Below are positions 20,997 through 22,118 of a stretch of 22,118 nt of DNA, in pieces. The stretch comes from Saccoglossus kowalevskii (taxonomy: Eukaryota; Hemichordata; Enteropneusta; Harrimaniidae). The notes under the pieces were generated by a model. It saw nothing but the letters and a program-made list of their open reading frames with translations, was not told where the DNA came from and did no database searches. The number at the start of each line of letters is the position of its first letter. Within the stretch, counting starts at the first letter, position 1. The DNA lies in contig NW_003125391.1 of the NCBI RefSeq assembly GCF_000003605.2, forward strand, positions 31,460 through 53,577, read 5' to 3'. The position numbers and the translations under genes were made by a program.

Positions 20997-21469
20997 ATAT
21001 TTCAACATACTTTGATTATGGCCTGCAATTTGGGGTTTGTTTTATCCCATAGTCACCATGAACAAGTTGTTTGAAAAGCAAGCTGTTGGTGGTGCTGATA
21101 ACAATACTGTGTTGTAAAACAGCTGGTCCGGGTTCAATTTTTGAAAAGTAGTTACGTAATAGGTTTATACAATAGTGTTTGACCATTGAAAGTGGTAACA
21201 GAGGATGGCATGTGGGTTTTATTTCAAGCAATATTAGTATTGTAAGTTTGTGAAAAATTGCTTTTTGAAGTTTTATTTTCTGTTTTTGATGTTTGATTTT
21301 CATTCTGGCTTTATTTTTAAAAAGTGTCATTTTTTTGTCGTTCATTACTGTTAAGGATGATTGTATTGTATGTTCATTTAGGCAGGACTCCAGAAGACGT
21401 ACCTACACTTTATGCAATTTTTTTTTAATTATGCACTGTCTTGTCCACTGTACCACGAGTGTCTTCACA

Positions 21470-21499
21470 CAAGAGATAGGATTTAAGTCCTATCTCTTG
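21470..21499. repeat. Perfect 12-bp inverted repeat (hairpin)
   Basis: CAAGAGATAGGA and TCCTATCTCTTG are exact reverse complements separated by the 6-base loop TTTAAG. TGTCTTCAC occurs on both sides just outside. No poly-T run follows, so it does not look like a Pol III terminator. Confidence 0.85.
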
Positions 21500-21534
21500 C
21501 ACTGTCTTCACTAGCATTCAAAAATCTAACTAAA

Positions 21535-21745
21535 CATACTGGATTCGAACCAGCGATCGCTCACATTACTGACATAGTACAAATCAACTGAGTTATGTGG
21601 GTAGTCATGCAAATTGAATAATTTGTTGTCATATTTAGCTTTATTGCCAAATAGTGTTTGCGAGAAAAAGATGGGCAGGCAAGGGAATTGAACCCGGCTC
21701 CTCCTGATCACTATGTAGAGAACTGACCCAGAGACCACGATGGAT
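21535..21745 (-). mobile_element. Dimeric tRNA-derived SINE
   Basis: On the minus strand two tRNA-like units follow each other. Unit 1 has box A TGGGTCAGTTCTCTAC (21715-21730) and box B GGGTTCAATTCCC (21683-21695). Unit 2 has box A TAACTCAGTTGATTTG (21580-21595) and box B GGTTCGAATCC (21541-21551). Box B copies fit the Pol III consensus GGTTCGANTCC closely. The acceptor stems do not pair, so neither is a working tRNA. About 85 bp of unrelated sequence lies between them. Confidence 0.6.
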
Positions 21746-21928
21746 TGACTGGTTTTGTTTGCATTTGATAAGAGTATATAGTGTGTATATATATAGAAAT
21801 ACAACATATTTCTATTATTGAGTTACAATTGTCCAAAAAATTGGCAATTTTGTATTTTTACTTGTGTAAACTATATACATGGCATAACCCGTTAGTGTAC
21901 ATTTTGCCAATTGGGTGTTTGCCATTTG

Positions 21929-22016
21929 CGTTGCCCATACCTGACCCGACCCTAACCCTAATGCCAAGACACGTTCCTGTTAATAATTCCGTTGCCCATA
22001 CCTGACCCGACCCTAA
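21929..22016. repeat. Two copies of a 27-bp motif, 61 bp apart
   Basis: The stretch at 21929-21955 (CGTTGCCCATACCTGACCCG and on to CCCTAA) recurs exactly at 21990-22016. Similarity continues weakly to TAATG after each copy. The first is followed by a second CCCTAA, which looks telomeric but is only two units long. Confidence 0.85.
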
Positions 22017-22118
22017 ACTTAATGTTTATATTTGCTCAATAATGATACTCTGTTGTGCACTGTCTGCGGGTAAGTTGCATTGATGTCAACTGATTAAACA
22101 AGTCGCGTTTAAGTAATT

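Noticed and set aside
21541-21600. A functional tRNA gene on the minus strand
   Set aside because: The T arm and box B are good, but the acceptor stem does not pair and a second tRNA-like unit adjoins; SINE origin fits better.
21951-21962. Telomere end
   Set aside because: Only two CCCTAA units, part of a longer unrelated repeat.

Overview
The window is metazoan nuclear DNA: AT-rich, intron-dense and full of decayed mobile elements. A marine invertebrate is the best guess, from the single MAO gene with extra introns, the BEL/Pao and PIF/Harbinger debris and the MITE type. The phylum cannot be fixed from sequence alone. No bacterial operon, CRISPR array or rRNA gene was seen.

The only gene I can read with confidence is a flavin monoamine oxidase (MAO) on the minus strand. 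Seventeen coding exons run from 19898 down to a stop codon at 8699 and give 518 residues that align end to end with vertebrate MAO-A/B. They include the second half of the FAD-binding Rossmann motif, the SGGCY motif that carries covalent FAD, both aromatic-cage tyrosines, the flavin-contacting lysine and a C-terminal outer-membrane anchor. The first coding exon (start codon and GxGxxG loop) is not in the window, so intron 1 is at least 2.2 kb. Compared with the human exon layout as I remember it, most exon lengths and phases are identical, but human exons 6, 7 and 8 are each split by one extra intron.

Layout: 1-320 shows nothing recognisable. About 330-3100 is a decayed plus-strand BEL/Pao LTR retrotransposon (gag, RT, RNase H and integrase C-terminal fragments). 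3340-5990 is non-coding apart from a GC-box cluster at 4671. About 6000-6560 is a minus-strand PIF/Harbinger transposase remnant. 6570-8690 is intergenic sequence plus the MAO 3' UTR. 8699-19898 is MAO, with a 207-bp MITE in its last intron, a diverged tandem duplication and a direct-repeat/palindrome cluster in the 1.46-kb intron, and a TAA microsatellite. 19899-22118 is MAO intron 1 or upstream sequence. It holds a probable plus-strand promoter and first exon of another gene (NRF1-like and YY1-like motifs, ATG at 20568, donor at 20633), a possible 108-bp MITE, a strong hairpin, a dimeric tRNA-derived SINE and a 61-bp-period repeat.

No new defence or metabolic system was found. The most useful leads are the MAO intron/active-site differences, the nested plus-strand first exon and the dimeric SINE.
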